Source of the DNA: Sphingomonas sp. OK281
GTDB taxonomy: Bacteria > Pseudomonadota > Alphaproteobacteria > Sphingomonadales > Sphingomonadaceae
Reading direction: 5' to 3'
NCBI RefSeq assembly: GCF_900115295.1
Contig: NZ_FOVZ01000002.1
Location: 1-64,000 of the forward strand
DNA: 64,000 nt
The first letter of the stretch is position 1. Every line of letters starts with the position of its first letter. The translations under genes were made by a program, and so were the position numbers. Positions 44,670 to 53,481 of the stretch are shown here, piece by piece. A model generated the notes under the pieces. The model saw nothing but the letters and a program-made list of their open reading frames with translations, was not told the origin of the DNA and did no database searches.

Positions 44670-46982
44670 ATGGCCAGCCGCGCGCAGCCAGCCTTGTGGC
44701 GTGAGACGGTGAAGGCGGGCGCCGTCCGCAGCGGCGCCCTGATCGCGGCGATCGCGCTGTTCGTCGGCACGCTGCTGATGGCGCTGGCGCTGGCGAGCTA
44801 TCACCCGAGCGATCCGGCGCTCAACACCGCATCGGGCGGCGACCCCGCCAACCTGGTCGGGCCGCCGGGCGCGTGGTTCGCGGATATCGCGCTCACGCTG
44901 TTCGGGCCGGCGGTCGCGCTGTTGCTGCCGATCGGACCGATCCTCGGGATGCGACTGTGGCGTGACGCGCCGCTCGGGCATTGGGTGCGGATGGTGCGCG
45001 GCGCGGCGATCGGCGTCGCGCTGATGGCGAGCGCGCTGGCATTCGTGTCGGGTACGTCGGTGCTCGCGCTCCCCGCCGGCTGGGGCGGCGTGATCGGCCT
45101 GTCGGTTTCCAGCGCGGTGCACTGGGCGTTAAGCTTCATCGGCCAGCCGGTCGCAGAGCTCTGGTCCGCCCGCGCCATCGGGCTGGTCGCGGCGATCGCG
45201 GGCGCGATCGTCTGGGGCAAGAGCATCGAGATCGATCTCGGCGAGCGCAAATGGCGCCTTCCCCGCCGCAATCGCACCGAGGCGCTCGGCTATGACGGCT
45301 TCGCGGAGATCGACGAGGACGACGACGAGCCGCTGACGTTGACGCGCAAACCGGTCGAGCCCCGCGCGGTCGCCGAGCCCGACCCGCGGCCTGCCCCGGT
45401 GATCGCGGACCGTCAAAACGCACCGTCGCAGGCCAAGCCCAAGGAGCGCCAGTCGTCGCTCGACCTGCGCGACAATTTCACGCTGCCGAGCCTCGACCTG
45501 CTGACGCCCTCACCGCCGAGCCAGGGCAACGTGATCGACAAGGCGGGGCTGGAGCGCAACGCCCGGCTGTTGGAGAACGTGCTCGACGATTTCCACGTGA
45601 AGGGATCGATCATCGAGGTCCGGCCGGGGCCGGTCGTGACGATGTACGAACTCGAGCCAGCACCCGGCATCAAGGCGAGCCGCGTGATCGCGCTGGCAGA
45701 CGACATCGCCCGCAACATGTCCGCGATTTCGGCGCGCGTCGCGGTGATCCCGGGGCGCAACGTGATCGGCATCGAGTTGCCGAATGCGCGGCGCGAGGCG
45801 GTGAGCTTGCACGAACTCGTCGGCAGCCAGACATTCGAGGATCAGTCGGCGCAGCTGCCGATCATTCTCGGCAAGAACATCGCGGGCGATTCGGTGATCG
45901 CGGATCTCGCGCCGATGCCGCATCTGCTGGTCGCGGGCACGACCGGCTCGGGCAAGTCGGTCGGCCTGAACAGCATGATCCTGTCGCTGCTGTACAAACT
46001 GACGCCGAACCAGTGCCGGATGATCATGATCGATCCGAAGATGCTCGAACTGAGCATGTACGACGACATTCCCCACCTGTTGTCGCCGGTCGTCACCGAT
46101 CCCGCGAAAGCGGTGCGCGCGCTGAAATGGGCGGTCGAGACGATGGAGGATCGCTATCGCCAGATGTCCTCCGTCGGCGTGCGCAGCCTCGCGGGCTTCA
46201 ACGACAAGGTGCGCGGCGCGAAGGCGAAGGGCCAACCGCTCGGGCGGAAGGTCCAGACCGGCTATCATCCCGACACGGGCGCGCCGATGTACGAGGAGGA
46301 GAAGCTCGAATACGACGTTTTGCCGCAGATCGTCGTGATCGTCGACGAGCTCGCCGACCTGATGATGACCGCGGGCAAGGAGGTCGAATTCCTCATCCAG
46401 CGGCTCGCGCAGAAGGCACGCGCGGCAGGCATCCACCTGATCATGGCGACGCAGCGGCCGTCGGTCGACGTCATCACCGGCGTCATCAAGGCCAATTTGC
46501 CGACCCGGATCAGCTTCCACGTCACCTCGAAGATCGATTCGCGCACCATCCTCGGCGAACAGGGCGCGGAGCAGCTGCTCGGCAAGGGCGACATGCTCTA
46601 CATGCCCGGCGGTAAGGGCATCGTCCGCGTCCACGGGCCGTTCGTGACCGACGACGAAGTGCGGCTGGTGGCGGATCACTGGCGGTCGCAGGGGCTGCCG
46701 GATTATATCTCCTCCGTTACCGAGGAGCCCGAGGAGAGCTTCGCGCTGGAGGGCTCGCCGACCGGTGAGGATTCGGCGGAGGACCAGCAATATCGCCAGG
46801 CGATCCAGCTGGTCTGCGAGTCGCAGAAGGCATCGACCTCGTGGCTGCAGCGGCAGTTGCGGATCGGCTACAATTCGGCTGCGCGGTTGATCGAGCGGAT
46901 GGAGAAGGACGGCATCGTCGGTCGGCCGGATCATGTCGGCCGCCGTGAAGTGCTACGCGATACCGAGGGGCATGCGATCTAA
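44670..46982 (+). CDS. ftsK: DNA translocase FtsK
   Basis: A 770-residue septal DNA pump that clears chromosome termini and activates dimer resolution. Four N-terminal membrane helices lie between about 22 and 190, then a short linker (compared with E. coli's very long one) to residue about 270. The motor has the alpha/beta domain, Walker A GTTGSGKSVGLN (about 422), Walker B IVVIVDELADLM and VIFHVTSKIDSRTIL-type sensor regions. The C-terminal winged-helix gamma domain (QYRQAIQLVCESQKASTSWLQRQLRIGYNSAARLIERME) reads KOPS. The length is short but typical of alphaproteobacteria. A family B palindrome follows directly. Confidence 0.97.
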   Translation: MASRAQPALWRETVKAGAVRSGALIAAIALFVGTLLMALALASYHPSDPALNTASGGDPANLVGPPGAWFADIALTLFGPAVALLLPIGPILGMRLWRDAPLGHWVRMVRGAAIGVALMASALAFVSGTSVLALPAGWGGVIGLSVSSAVHWALSFIGQPVAELWSARAIGLVAAIAGAIVWGKSIEIDLGERKWRLPRRNRTEALGYDGFAEIDEDDDEPLTLTRKPVEPRAVAEPDPRPAPVIADRQNAPSQAKPKERQSSLDLRDNFTLPSLDLLTPSPPSQGNVIDKAGLERNARLLENVLDDFHVKGSIIEVRPGPVVTMYELEPAPGIKASRVIALADDIARNMSAISARVAVIPGRNVIGIELPNARREAVSLHELVGSQTFEDQSAQLPIILGKNIAGDSVIADLAPMPHLLVAGTTGSGKSVGLNSMILSLLYKLTPNQCRMIMIDPKMLELSMYDDIPHLLSPVVTDPAKAVRALKWAVETMEDRYRQMSSVGVRSLAGFNDKVRGAKAKGQPLGRKVQTGYHPDTGAPMYEEEKLEYDVLPQIVVIVDELADLMMTAGKEVEFLIQRLAQKARAAGIHLIMATQRPSVDVITGVIKANLPTRISFHVTSKIDSRTILGEQGAEQLLGKGDMLYMPGGKGIVRVHGPFVTDDEVRLVADHWRSQGLPDYISSVTEEPEESFALEGSPTGEDSAEDQQYRQAIQLVCESQKASTSWLQRQLRIGYNSAARLIERMEKDGIVGRPDHVGRREVLRDTEGHAI

Positions 46983-46992
46983 GGTTGGATCG

Positions 46993-47116
46993 ATCCTCCC
47001 CCGCCAGGGGGAGGTGGCACCGCAGGTGACGGAGGGGGAGGACACGCAACCTACGTTGTCGCCCCCTCCCCCTCCGTCTGGCAAGTGCCAGCCACCTCCC
47101 CCTGGCGGGGGAGGAT
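46993..47116. repeat. Palindromic repeat, family B copy 3
   Basis: GATCCTCCCCCGCCAGGGGGAGG at the left mirrors CCTCCCCCTGGCGGGGGAGGAT at the right, with inner GACGGAGGGGGAGG and CCCCCTCCGTCTGGC. It begins 11 bp after the ftsK stop, so it is likely to serve as its 3' end structure. Confidence 0.9.
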
Positions 47117-47206
47117 TCCTAGAGTCCCTTTGACTTGTCGAGGGTTTCGGACTGCCAACACCCGGTATACGGGGTTGATTCAAGTTACGAAAAACAGGTG
47201 GGCGAA

Positions 47207-48595
47207 ATGGGGTATCGGCGGTTCTGTGCAGCGGCAGCGGTGGCGCTCGCCCTACCCGGTCAGGTCTCCGCGCAGGACACCACCAAGCAGACTCCCGGCA
47301 GCAGTGCCACCGACACGCAGCACCGCCCGCGCTCCGGCGTCCGCCGCGACAGCGACCTCTCGCCGTCCGCGCTGACCGCCGATACGCAGCGTACCCCGCC
47401 GCCTGGCCTATTCGCCGACTGGTTCGACATCCGCAAACGGCTGGCCGATCGCGGCATCGGCCTCAGCGCGCGCTATGCCTCGGAAAGCGCCTATAATTTC
47501 TCCGGTGGCGACCGGAAACTATTGCGCGAGACCGGCCAGTTCGACGTCGGCGTGCTGCTCGATCTCGACAAGGTCGTGGGGCTCAAGGGTGGCGCGTTCC
47601 AGGCGACCGTCACCTATCGCCGCGGCCGCGATCTCGGCGCCGACGCCAATCTGGGCGTGCTGCAACAGGTCCAGGAAGTATACGGCCGCGGCCAGACCGT
47701 CCGCCTCACGCAATTCTGGTACGAGCAGACACTCGGCGAGAAGCTCGAGTTGAAGATCGGCCGCACCAATCCGGGCGAAGATTTCGCGTCCTTCTCGTGC
47801 TATTTCCAGAACCTCAGCTTCTGCGGCGCACAGCCGGGCAATCTGAACGGCGATTACTGGCAGAACTGGCCGGTCAGCCAATGGGGCGCGCGGTTGCGCT
47901 ACGACGTCAACGATCACCTGACGCTAAAGACCGCTGCCTACGAAGTGAACCCGCGCAACCTCGACAATGATTTCGTGATTGGCCATTTTCACGGCGCAAC
48001 GGGCGTACTGGTTCCCGTCGAGGCCGAATGGCGGCGCGGCGACAACGACGGTCGAGTCGGCGCGTACAAGGTCGGCGGCTGGATCAATACCTCGAACGGC
48101 GACGACGTGTTCTACGACCTGAACCGCCGGCCGATCGCGATCACCGGGCTCGAACCGCTCCGCCGCAGCGCGCGCTACGGCGTGTATTTCAACATCCAGC
48201 AACAGGTCACTGGCACCTCGAAGGACGGCAAGTCGGTCACCGGGCTCAGCGTGTTCCTCAACGCGACGCAGGCCGATCGCGCGACCTCGACCACCGACAA
48301 CCAGATCGCCGCGGGGCTGTTCTACAAGGGGCTGGTGCCGTGGCGACCGGGCGACATCCTCGGCTTCGGCGTGGCGCGGACCAACGTGAACGGGCGCGTC
48401 GCGAAAGGTGAGGCGCTCGATCCGACCCGGCCGGCGGTACAGGATGCGGAGTACGCGTCGGAAATCTATTATAGCGTCCATCCCACGCGGTGGCTCGAAC
48501 TGCGCCCGAACGTGCAATTCATTCACAATCCGGGCGGCGTCCATGACGCGAACGACGTCGGCGTACTTGGGATGAAGGCGGCGATCACGCTGTAG
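47207..48595 (+). CDS. Carbohydrate-selective porin, OprB family
   Basis: A 462-residue outer-membrane porin of the OprB family. A signal peptide (MGYRRFCAAAAVALALPGQVSAQD) ends at about residue 23. A disordered Ser/Thr/Arg stretch leads to the FADWFDIRKRLADRGIGLSARYASESAYNFSGG start of the barrel. TNPGEDFASFSCYFQNLSFCGAQPGN contains two cysteines in the constriction loop as in OprB. It ends in GMKAAITL, a barrel end that lacks the usual terminal aromatic. OprB proteins admit sugars by diffusion. ATG 47207 is used; an in-frame start at 47135 would disrupt the signal peptide. Confidence 0.85.
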   Translation: MGYRRFCAAAAVALALPGQVSAQDTTKQTPGSSATDTQHRPRSGVRRDSDLSPSALTADTQRTPPPGLFADWFDIRKRLADRGIGLSARYASESAYNFSGGDRKLLRETGQFDVGVLLDLDKVVGLKGGAFQATVTYRRGRDLGADANLGVLQQVQEVYGRGQTVRLTQFWYEQTLGEKLELKIGRTNPGEDFASFSCYFQNLSFCGAQPGNLNGDYWQNWPVSQWGARLRYDVNDHLTLKTAAYEVNPRNLDNDFVIGHFHGATGVLVPVEAEWRRGDNDGRVGAYKVGGWINTSNGDDVFYDLNRRPIAITGLEPLRRSARYGVYFNIQQQVTGTSKDGKSVTGLSVFLNATQADRATSTTDNQIAAGLFYKGLVPWRPGDILGFGVARTNVNGRVAKGEALDPTRPAVQDAEYASEIYYSVHPTRWLELRPNVQFIHNPGGVHDANDVGVLGMKAAITL

Positions 48596-48664
48596 GGGAA
48601 CTCGTCGAATTCAGTGGCGGTTCAAGCGCGGGCCGGCAATTGTCCGCGCTCCAAGGAGATTTCG

Positions 48665-49294
48665 ATGTTCAATACCCGTCCCGCGGTGATCGCGACGATC
48701 GCCGCTTTGTCCGTCGCCGCCGTGCCTGCCCCGATCGCCGCGCAGGCGACCGGCGACCTGGCCGCCGTGCAGAAGCACCTGCAATCGGTCGAGACGATGA
48801 CCGCGAATTTCTCGCAGGCGGATCGCAACGGCAAGGTGCTGACCGGCGTGCTGACGCTAAAGAAGCCCGGCAAGCTGCGCTTCCAGTATGAGAAGGGCGT
48901 GCCGATCCTGATCGTCGCGGAGGGCGGCGCGCTGACCTTCATCGACTATTCGGTCAAGCAGGTGCAGCGCTGGCCGATCAAGAACTCGCCGCTGGGCGTG
49001 CTGCTCGATCCAACGCGCGACATCACGCGCTATGCCAAGCTCGTGCCCGGTTACGACCAGCGGATCGTGTCGGTCGAGGCGAACGATCCCAAGCATCCCG
49101 AATACGGCCGAATCACGCTGGTATTCGTCCGCAACGCGAGTGCGCCGGGCGGGTTGATGCTGCAGGGCTGGGTCGCTCTCGACAGCCAGAACAACCGGAC
49201 GACGATCCGCCTGACCAACCAGAAGTTCGGTGAGGCGGTCAGCGATAACAGTTTCCGCTGGAACGATCCGCGCCGCACGGGTGTAAGAAAGTAA
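48665..49294 (+). CDS. lolA: Outer-membrane lipoprotein carrier LolA-like
   Basis: A 209-residue periplasmic protein with a signal peptide ending AAQATG (about 25). TANFSQADRNGKVLTGVLTLKKPGKLRFQYEKG is the N-terminal hydrophobic-groove sequence of LolA, which ferries lipoproteins from LolCDE to LolB. The length matches LolA. AAGGAG upstream supports ATG 48665. It lies 69 bp after the OprB gene and 10-bp-stem terminator follows. Alphaproteobacterial LolA-like proteins are divergent, so the exact client route is inferred. Confidence 0.88.
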   Translation: MFNTRPAVIATIAALSVAAVPAPIAAQATGDLAAVQKHLQSVETMTANFSQADRNGKVLTGVLTLKKPGKLRFQYEKGVPILIVAEGGALTFIDYSVKQVQRWPIKNSPLGVLLDPTRDITRYAKLVPGYDQRIVSVEANDPKHPEYGRITLVFVRNASAPGGLMLQGWVALDSQNNRTTIRLTNQKFGEAVSDNSFRWNDPRRTGVRK

Positions 49295-49434
49295 CATAAA
49301 CTTCGTGTCATTCATGCAAGCGACAGGTTCCGCCGCCTAGAGAGTGGCTCGCGGATGTGGGGCATTCGGGATTTTTCCCCCTGTTGCCCGGATGGTTTCC
49401 CCACCTCTTGCCTGCGTGACGAACGCTGAGTTGG

Positions 49435-49467
49435 CCCTCGCTCCATGCCCCCGGAGCGAGGGTCTTT
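49435..49467 (+). terminator. Intrinsic terminator of lolA
   Basis: CCCTCGCTCC (49435-49444) and GGAGCGAGGG (49453-49462) form a perfect 10-bp stem over ATGCCCCC, followed by TCTTT. It is 140 bp past the lolA stop. Confidence 0.8.
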
Positions 49468-49511
49468 CGCGTAGAGAGGCAGGAAAATGAATTTTCCTGA
49501 CTCGCTCAAGC

Positions 49512-49562
49512 GCGGCCGACGGGCAAAGCCCGGTCGACGACATGGGCTTTGCCCGTGGCGCC
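49512..49562. repeat. Double-hairpin repeat, family C copy 2
   Basis: CGGCCGACGGGCAAAGCCCG, then GTCGACGACATGGGCTTTGCCCGTGGCGCC: two small hairpins in a row (GGGCAAAGCCC and GGGCTTTGCCC). It shares GACGACATGGGCTTTGCCC with the copy at 62708 and TGGCGCC with the copy at 4863. It sits in the 336-bp gap between lolA and xthA. Confidence 0.72.
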
Positions 49563-49630
49563 TTCTCCCTTCTTCCGCGTCCCCTGCAGCGTTCCTTGTC
49601 CCCACCCCCCCGCAACGCTACATCGCGCCG

Positions 49631-50413
49631 GTGAAGATCGTATCCTGGAACATCAACTCGGTCCGTTTCCGGATCGCCATCGTCGAACAGTTTCTGCGCG
49701 ACGAGCAGCCCGACATCCTGTGCCTGCAGGAGACCAAGGTCATCGACGGCGACTTCCCGCTCGAGGCGTTCCGTGCGCTCGGCTACGAGCACATCGTCCT
49801 GCACGGCCAACGCATGCACCACGGCGTCGCGATCCTGAGCCGCGTGCCGATCGTCGCAGACGACCGATTCGACTGGCAGGCGAACAGCGAGGCGCGCCAC
49901 ATCGGCGTCCGGCTGGAGAACGGCGTACGGCTCGAGAACGTCTACGTCCCCGCCGGCGGCGACGTCCCCGACCGCGAGGTGAACCCCAAGTTCGGCCAGA
50001 AGCTCGACTTCATAGACCGCATGACGACCTGGTCCGAAACGCTGCCCGGCCCCACCATTCTCGTTGGCGACTTCAACATCGCCCCGCTCGAATCGGACGT
50101 CTGGAGCCACAAGCAGTTGCTCGACGTCGTCAGCCACACCCCGATCGAGGTCGAGGCGCTCGGCAAGCTGCAGGCGGCGGGCGACTGGGTCGATCTCGGC
50201 CGCCGCTTCCACCCTGCCCCCGCCCGCCTGTTCACCTGGTGGAGCTACCGCGCCAAGGATTGGGCGGCATCGGACCGTGGCCGCCGGCTCGATCACATGT
50301 GGGCGACCGGTGCCGCCGCCGAAGCCGCGGTGTCGCATCACGTCTATGAACGCTGCCGAAGCTGGTTGAAGCCATCCGACCACGTCCCGATCATGACCGA
50401 GTTCGCGTTTTGA
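49631..50413 (+). CDS. xthA: Exodeoxyribonuclease III (AP endonuclease)
   Basis: A 260-residue exonuclease III/EEP-family enzyme that cuts at abasic sites and trims 3' ends. VKIVSWNINSVRFRI and ILCLQETKV give the N- and metal-binding E, GPTILVGDFNIAP the D/N pair, and WLKPSDHVPIMTEFAF the catalytic His end. The GTG at 49631 fits the family N-terminus exactly; upstream in-frame codons lie in a repeat. It overlaps ribA by 4 bp (TTGA). Confidence 0.94.
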   Translation: MKIVSWNINSVRFRIAIVEQFLRDEQPDILCLQETKVIDGDFPLEAFRALGYEHIVLHGQRMHHGVAILSRVPIVADDRFDWQANSEARHIGVRLENGVRLENVYVPAGGDVPDREVNPKFGQKLDFIDRMTTWSETLPGPTILVGDFNIAPLESDVWSHKQLLDVVSHTPIEVEALGKLQAAGDWVDLGRRFHPAPARLFTWWSYRAKDWAASDRGRRLDHMWATGAAAEAAVSHHVYERCRSWLKPSDHVPIMTEFAF

Positions 50414-51456
50414 GTAATCCCCGCGCCGCCGCCCGCGCGATTGATGCGCTCCGTCGCGGCTGGCCGATAGCGATCGACGGGCTGGTCCTGCTCGCGATCG
50501 AGACGGCGGATGCGCAGCGGTTGGCGGCGTTCGATCCCGAAGCGGACGGCGGCGTCCTGATCTCGTCGGGGCGCGCGGCGACGTTGAAGCTGGCGAACCA
50601 GCTGGCGGCGGCGGATCCGACCGAGCCCGTGCTCGTCGACCGCGCCCCGTGGATCGACTTCGCCGCGGCCACCGCGCTGGCCGATCCGCAATTCGACTTG
50701 GCGACCCCGTTGAAGGGTCCGTTCCGCACGCTGCCGGTGCGCGATCCCGACGCGGCGGCCGCGGCGCTACGCCTTGCGCGGATTGCCGGACTGCTCCCCG
50801 CCTTCTTCCTCGGCACCGGCGAGCCCGAAGTCAGCATAAGCGCCGTTGATATAGACGCGCACGAGGATGCGACCCGCCTGACGCTCGCCACGCGCGCACG
50901 CCTCCCCGTCGAGGGCGCGGAGGATGCGGAGATCGTCGCATTCCGCAGTCCCGAGAGCGCGGACGAGCATATCGCGTTGCTGATCGGCCAGCCCGACGGA
51001 CAGCCGCCGCTCGTCCGGCTGCACAGCGAGTGCCTGACGGGCGATGTGCTGGGCAGTCTCAAATGTGACTGCGGGCCGCAGCTGCACGCCGCGATCCACG
51101 CGATCCAGCATAGCGGCTGGGGTATCCTGCTATATCTGCGCCAAGAAGGCCGCGGGATCGGGCTGGTCAACAAGCTGCGGGCATATGCGTTGCAGGATCA
51201 GGGGTTCGACACGGTCGACGCGAACACGCGGCTCGGCTTTGCGGTCGACGCGCGCGATTTCGGGGTGGCAGCACGGATGCTGACCCTGCTCGGCCAGCGC
51301 GAGGTACGGTTGCTGACCAACAACCCCGCCAAGGTCGCCGGGCTCGAAGCGGCGGGCGTGACGGTGATCGAACGCGTGCCGCACTTCCTGCCCTCCAATC
51401 CGCACAACGCGCAGTATCTCGCGACCAAGCGCGACCGCACGGGTCATCAGTTCTGA
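50410..51456 (+). CDS. ribA: GTP cyclohydrolase II with divergent N-terminal half
   Basis: A 348-residue RibA-type protein for the first step of riboflavin synthesis (GTP to the diaminopyrimidine, formate and PPi). The C-terminal half carries the zinc site CLTGDVLGSLKCDCG (Cys208, Cys219, Cys221), the catalytic YLRQEGRGIGLVNKLRAYALQD and LLTNNPAKVAGL. The N-terminal 170 residues have the size of a DHBP-synthase half but not its acidic/His active-site motifs, so it is likely an inactive or remodelled partner domain, as seen in some alphaproteobacteria. TTG start overlaps xthA. Ends CACGGGTCATCAGTTCTGA just before the ydcF-like gene. Confidence 0.88.
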   Translation: MSNPRAAARAIDALRRGWPIAIDGLVLLAIETADAQRLAAFDPEADGGVLISSGRAATLKLANQLAAADPTEPVLVDRAPWIDFAAATALADPQFDLATPLKGPFRTLPVRDPDAAAAALRLARIAGLLPAFFLGTGEPEVSISAVDIDAHEDATRLTLATRARLPVEGAEDAEIVAFRSPESADEHIALLIGQPDGQPPLVRLHSECLTGDVLGSLKCDCGPQLHAAIHAIQHSGWGILLYLRQEGRGIGLVNKLRAYALQDQGFDTVDANTRLGFAVDARDFGVAARMLTLLGQREVRLLTNNPAKVAGLEAAGVTVIERVPHFLPSNPHNAQYLATKRDRTGHQF

Positions 51457-51488
51457 CCGACATTCCACCTTCCCGGCGTCTGATCGTA

Positions 51489-51965
51489 GTGTTCGGCGCG
51501 GCCGTTCGTCCCGATAGCAGCCCGAGCCCGACTCTGGCTCGCCGCATAGCGTTCGCGGCCGCCGCCGCGGCGCGCTACGTCGATGCGGACCTATTCTGCT
51601 CAGGCGCCAAGGGGACGCACGGGCCTTCGGAAGCGTCGGTGATGGCGAATGTGCTGGCCGAGACGGTCGACCGGTCACGGATCCATCTCGACGAGGCCAG
51701 CGTGGATACGCTGCAGAGCGTCGTGGCCGCGACCGCGTTCGCGCGCGCGGGCCAGTATGCGCAGTGCATGATCTGCACCGACGGCTATCACCAACCCCGC
51801 ATCCGCATGCTGTTCGCGATGCTCGGCATGCCCGCAAGCGCGATCCACGTGCCGCATGGCGGGAGTCGGCGGTATCAACTCAAGATGCGCACCCGCGAGG
51901 CCGCGGCTATCCCGTATGATCTGGTTGCGGGAGTTGGCGCGATCTGGCGGCGCAAGCGGGGTTGA
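51489..51965 (+). CDS. YdcF/DUF218-family protein
   Basis: About 158 to 170 residues. FGAAVRPDSSPSPTLARRI and LFCSGAKGTHGPSEASVMANVL match the DUF218 (YdcF/SanA-like) alpha/beta domain. The role of this family is poorly defined; some members are linked to envelope or vancomycin tolerance. GTG 51489 is the first ordinary start, but it removes the strand LIVVFGAAV that normally opens the domain. CTG 51480 and CTG 51453 (overlapping the ribA TGA) keep it. No strong ribosome site separates them. Confidence 0.78.
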   Translation: MFGAAVRPDSSPSPTLARRIAFAAAAAARYVDADLFCSGAKGTHGPSEASVMANVLAETVDRSRIHLDEASVDTLQSVVAATAFARAGQYAQCMICTDGYHQPRIRMLFAMLGMPASAIHVPHGGSRRYQLKMRTREAAAIPYDLVAGVGAIWRRKRG

Positions 51966-52070
51966 AGGTCACCACTACAAACTAGCGCTGTCGACGGTCA
52001 TTTCGCCACGACCCATCATTGCGGTCACGACACGAAACGCCCGCTCATAACCGCGAGGTCTCGCGGAGCT

Positions 52071-52568
52071 TCAGAAGGCCAGCCCGTCCGCATCGGGATC
52101 GGTCTGCGCGATCAGGCGACGCGCCGCCCGCCTTGCGAACGCCAGCGTACCGCGCTTTCGGACATGCGCGGGGAGGGGGGTGGTGTGAGCCTCTCTGACG
52201 ATCGCCGCGTCGTAGCGATCGGCGATTATAATCCCCGTCCGCTCCGGTAGAAACGCAGGACCGTTCAACGGCCCGACGTCGAACCCAGCCGGAACGGCCC
52301 AGAAGTACCGGTCGCAATGCCCGAGATAATCGGGCCACTTGCCGTCGCTCAGCAAATCCGCCCGCGACACCTTGATTTCAACGACAACGATCTGACCGCG
52401 TGCATCGATGGCCATCAGATCGGCTCGACGTCCGCCATCCAGCGGCACTTCGGTCATCGCGGTAAGATCATGGCGCAACAACATCCGGATGACGCCCCGC
52501 GCCACGTCGGCGGCGCATAATGGTGATCCAGGTTCGTCGATGCAGGAGTCCGGCGGCATATCGAGCAT
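52071..52568 (-). CDS. mmcB: MmcB-family DNA repair protein
   Basis: A 165-residue protein with AADVARGVIRMLLRHDLTAMTEVPL and RRADLMAIDARGQIVVVEIKVSRADLLSDGKWPDYLGHCDRYFWAV, the MmcB pattern whose V-E-I-K core recalls the restriction-endonuclease-like PD-(D/E)XK fold. In Caulobacter mmcB is SOS induced and its loss sensitises cells to mitomycin C. ATG 52568 is chosen for fit. An exact LexA box lies 13 bp upstream of the start on its own strand, in a strong inverted repeat. Confidence 0.88.
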   Translation of the reverse strand: MLDMPPDSCIDEPGSPLCAADVARGVIRMLLRHDLTAMTEVPLDGGRRADLMAIDARGQIVVVEIKVSRADLLSDGKWPDYLGHCDRYFWAVPAGFDVGPLNGPAFLPERTGIIIADRYDAAIVREAHTTPLPAHVRKRGTLAFARRAARRLIAQTDPDADGLAF

Positions 52569-52580
52569 GCCCCGGAAATA

Positions 52581-52621
52581 GAACAATCCGCGAACGAGGC
52601 AAGCTCGTTCACGGATTGTGA
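52581..52621. promoter_or_regulatory. LexA box of mmcB inside an inverted repeat
   Basis: GAACAATCCGCGAAC (52581-52595) is an exact GAAC-N7-GAAC LexA box. It is also the left part of an inverted repeat: GAACAATCCGCGAACGAG (52581-52598) and CTCGTTCACGGATTGTGA (52604-52621) match at 15 of 18 positions with a 5-bp GCAAG spacer. The right copy is a degraded box. Confidence 0.85.
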
Positions 52622-52668
52622 CGCGTTTTCGGGATGTTGTCCGTACCTTCGACGCGGGGCAGGTGGCC

Positions 52669-53328
52669 TCAGCGATAGAAAACGTGGTTGCCGATCGAGG
52701 CGACCTTGATCGCGCGGACGCTTGGGCGGCGATCGGGGGTGTTGAAGTAGAGCGCCTTGTCGGCAGGGCTGTTCCACGCGTCGGCAAGGGCAACCTTGGC
52801 GACTGCGACAGCGGTGCGGTAGGCATTACCGGCGTTGATGTTGGGGATCTGGCCACCGCGAACGAAGCTGAACTGGCCGCGCTGCTTGACGACGGCGCAG
52901 ACGTTGCCGGGGAAACGACCCGACTTGGCGCGGTTGATGATGACTTCGGCGACCGCGAGCTGGCCGGTCAGCGGCTCACCCTTGGACTCGAAATAGATTG
53001 CGCCGGCGAGGCACTGGAGCGCTTCATCGGCGGCGGCGCTATCCTGCGCGGCGACGGCCTGGGCGAGCGTGTCGAATTCTTCGGCTTCTGCGACGGCAGG
53101 GCTGGCTGCGGTGTTCTGGGCGTTCGTCTCGACAGGTGCGACTGGCGTGGCAACTGGAGCGATCTGCGGAACATTCTGCGGCGAGAGCGCGTTTAAGTTG
53201 GCAAGAGCAGTGAGATTGGTGGTCGAGCGATCGATACCGGTTGCCTGACCGGGAGCGCTGTTGCCGAGCAGGCCGGCGAGAGAGAAGGTCATGACTGCGA
53301 TCGTCGCAGCCCGCTGAAGAATCGTCAT
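52669..53328 (-). CDS. Cell wall hydrolase (SleB-type, Hydrolase_2)
   Basis: A 219-residue exported protein. A signal peptide ends near NSAPGQA (about 28), then an Ala/Pro/Thr-rich linker. The C-terminal domain (about 100-219) has LAGAIYFESKGEPLTGQLAVAEVIINRAKSGRFPGNVCAVVKQRGQFSFV, the SleB/CwlJ cell-wall hydrolase core with Glu in YFESKGEP, the known catalytic residue. Such enzymes cut peptidoglycan glycan strands, in non-spore formers in envelope remodelling. The mmcB gene follows on the same strand behind its own SOS box. Confidence 0.88.
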   Translation of the reverse strand: MTILQRAATIAVMTFSLAGLLGNSAPGQATGIDRSTTNLTALANLNALSPQNVPQIAPVATPVAPVETNAQNTAASPAVAEAEEFDTLAQAVAAQDSAAADEALQCLAGAIYFESKGEPLTGQLAVAEVIINRAKSGRFPGNVCAVVKQRGQFSFVRGGQIPNINAGNAYRTAVAVAKVALADAWNSPADKALYFNTPDRRPSVRAIKVASIGNHVFYR

Positions 53329-53481
53329 TCAAACTTATTCAGATGCGGTTGGACCGCGGAAGCAATCGTACGAGCCGATCGTCCAGGCATCCCCCCGACT
53401 GCGTAACTGATCCGGATCGCACCCGTCCCAGCACAACGCCAATCAATGTTGCAATTCCCCTCTATGGGGGGGGCTTTCGAG

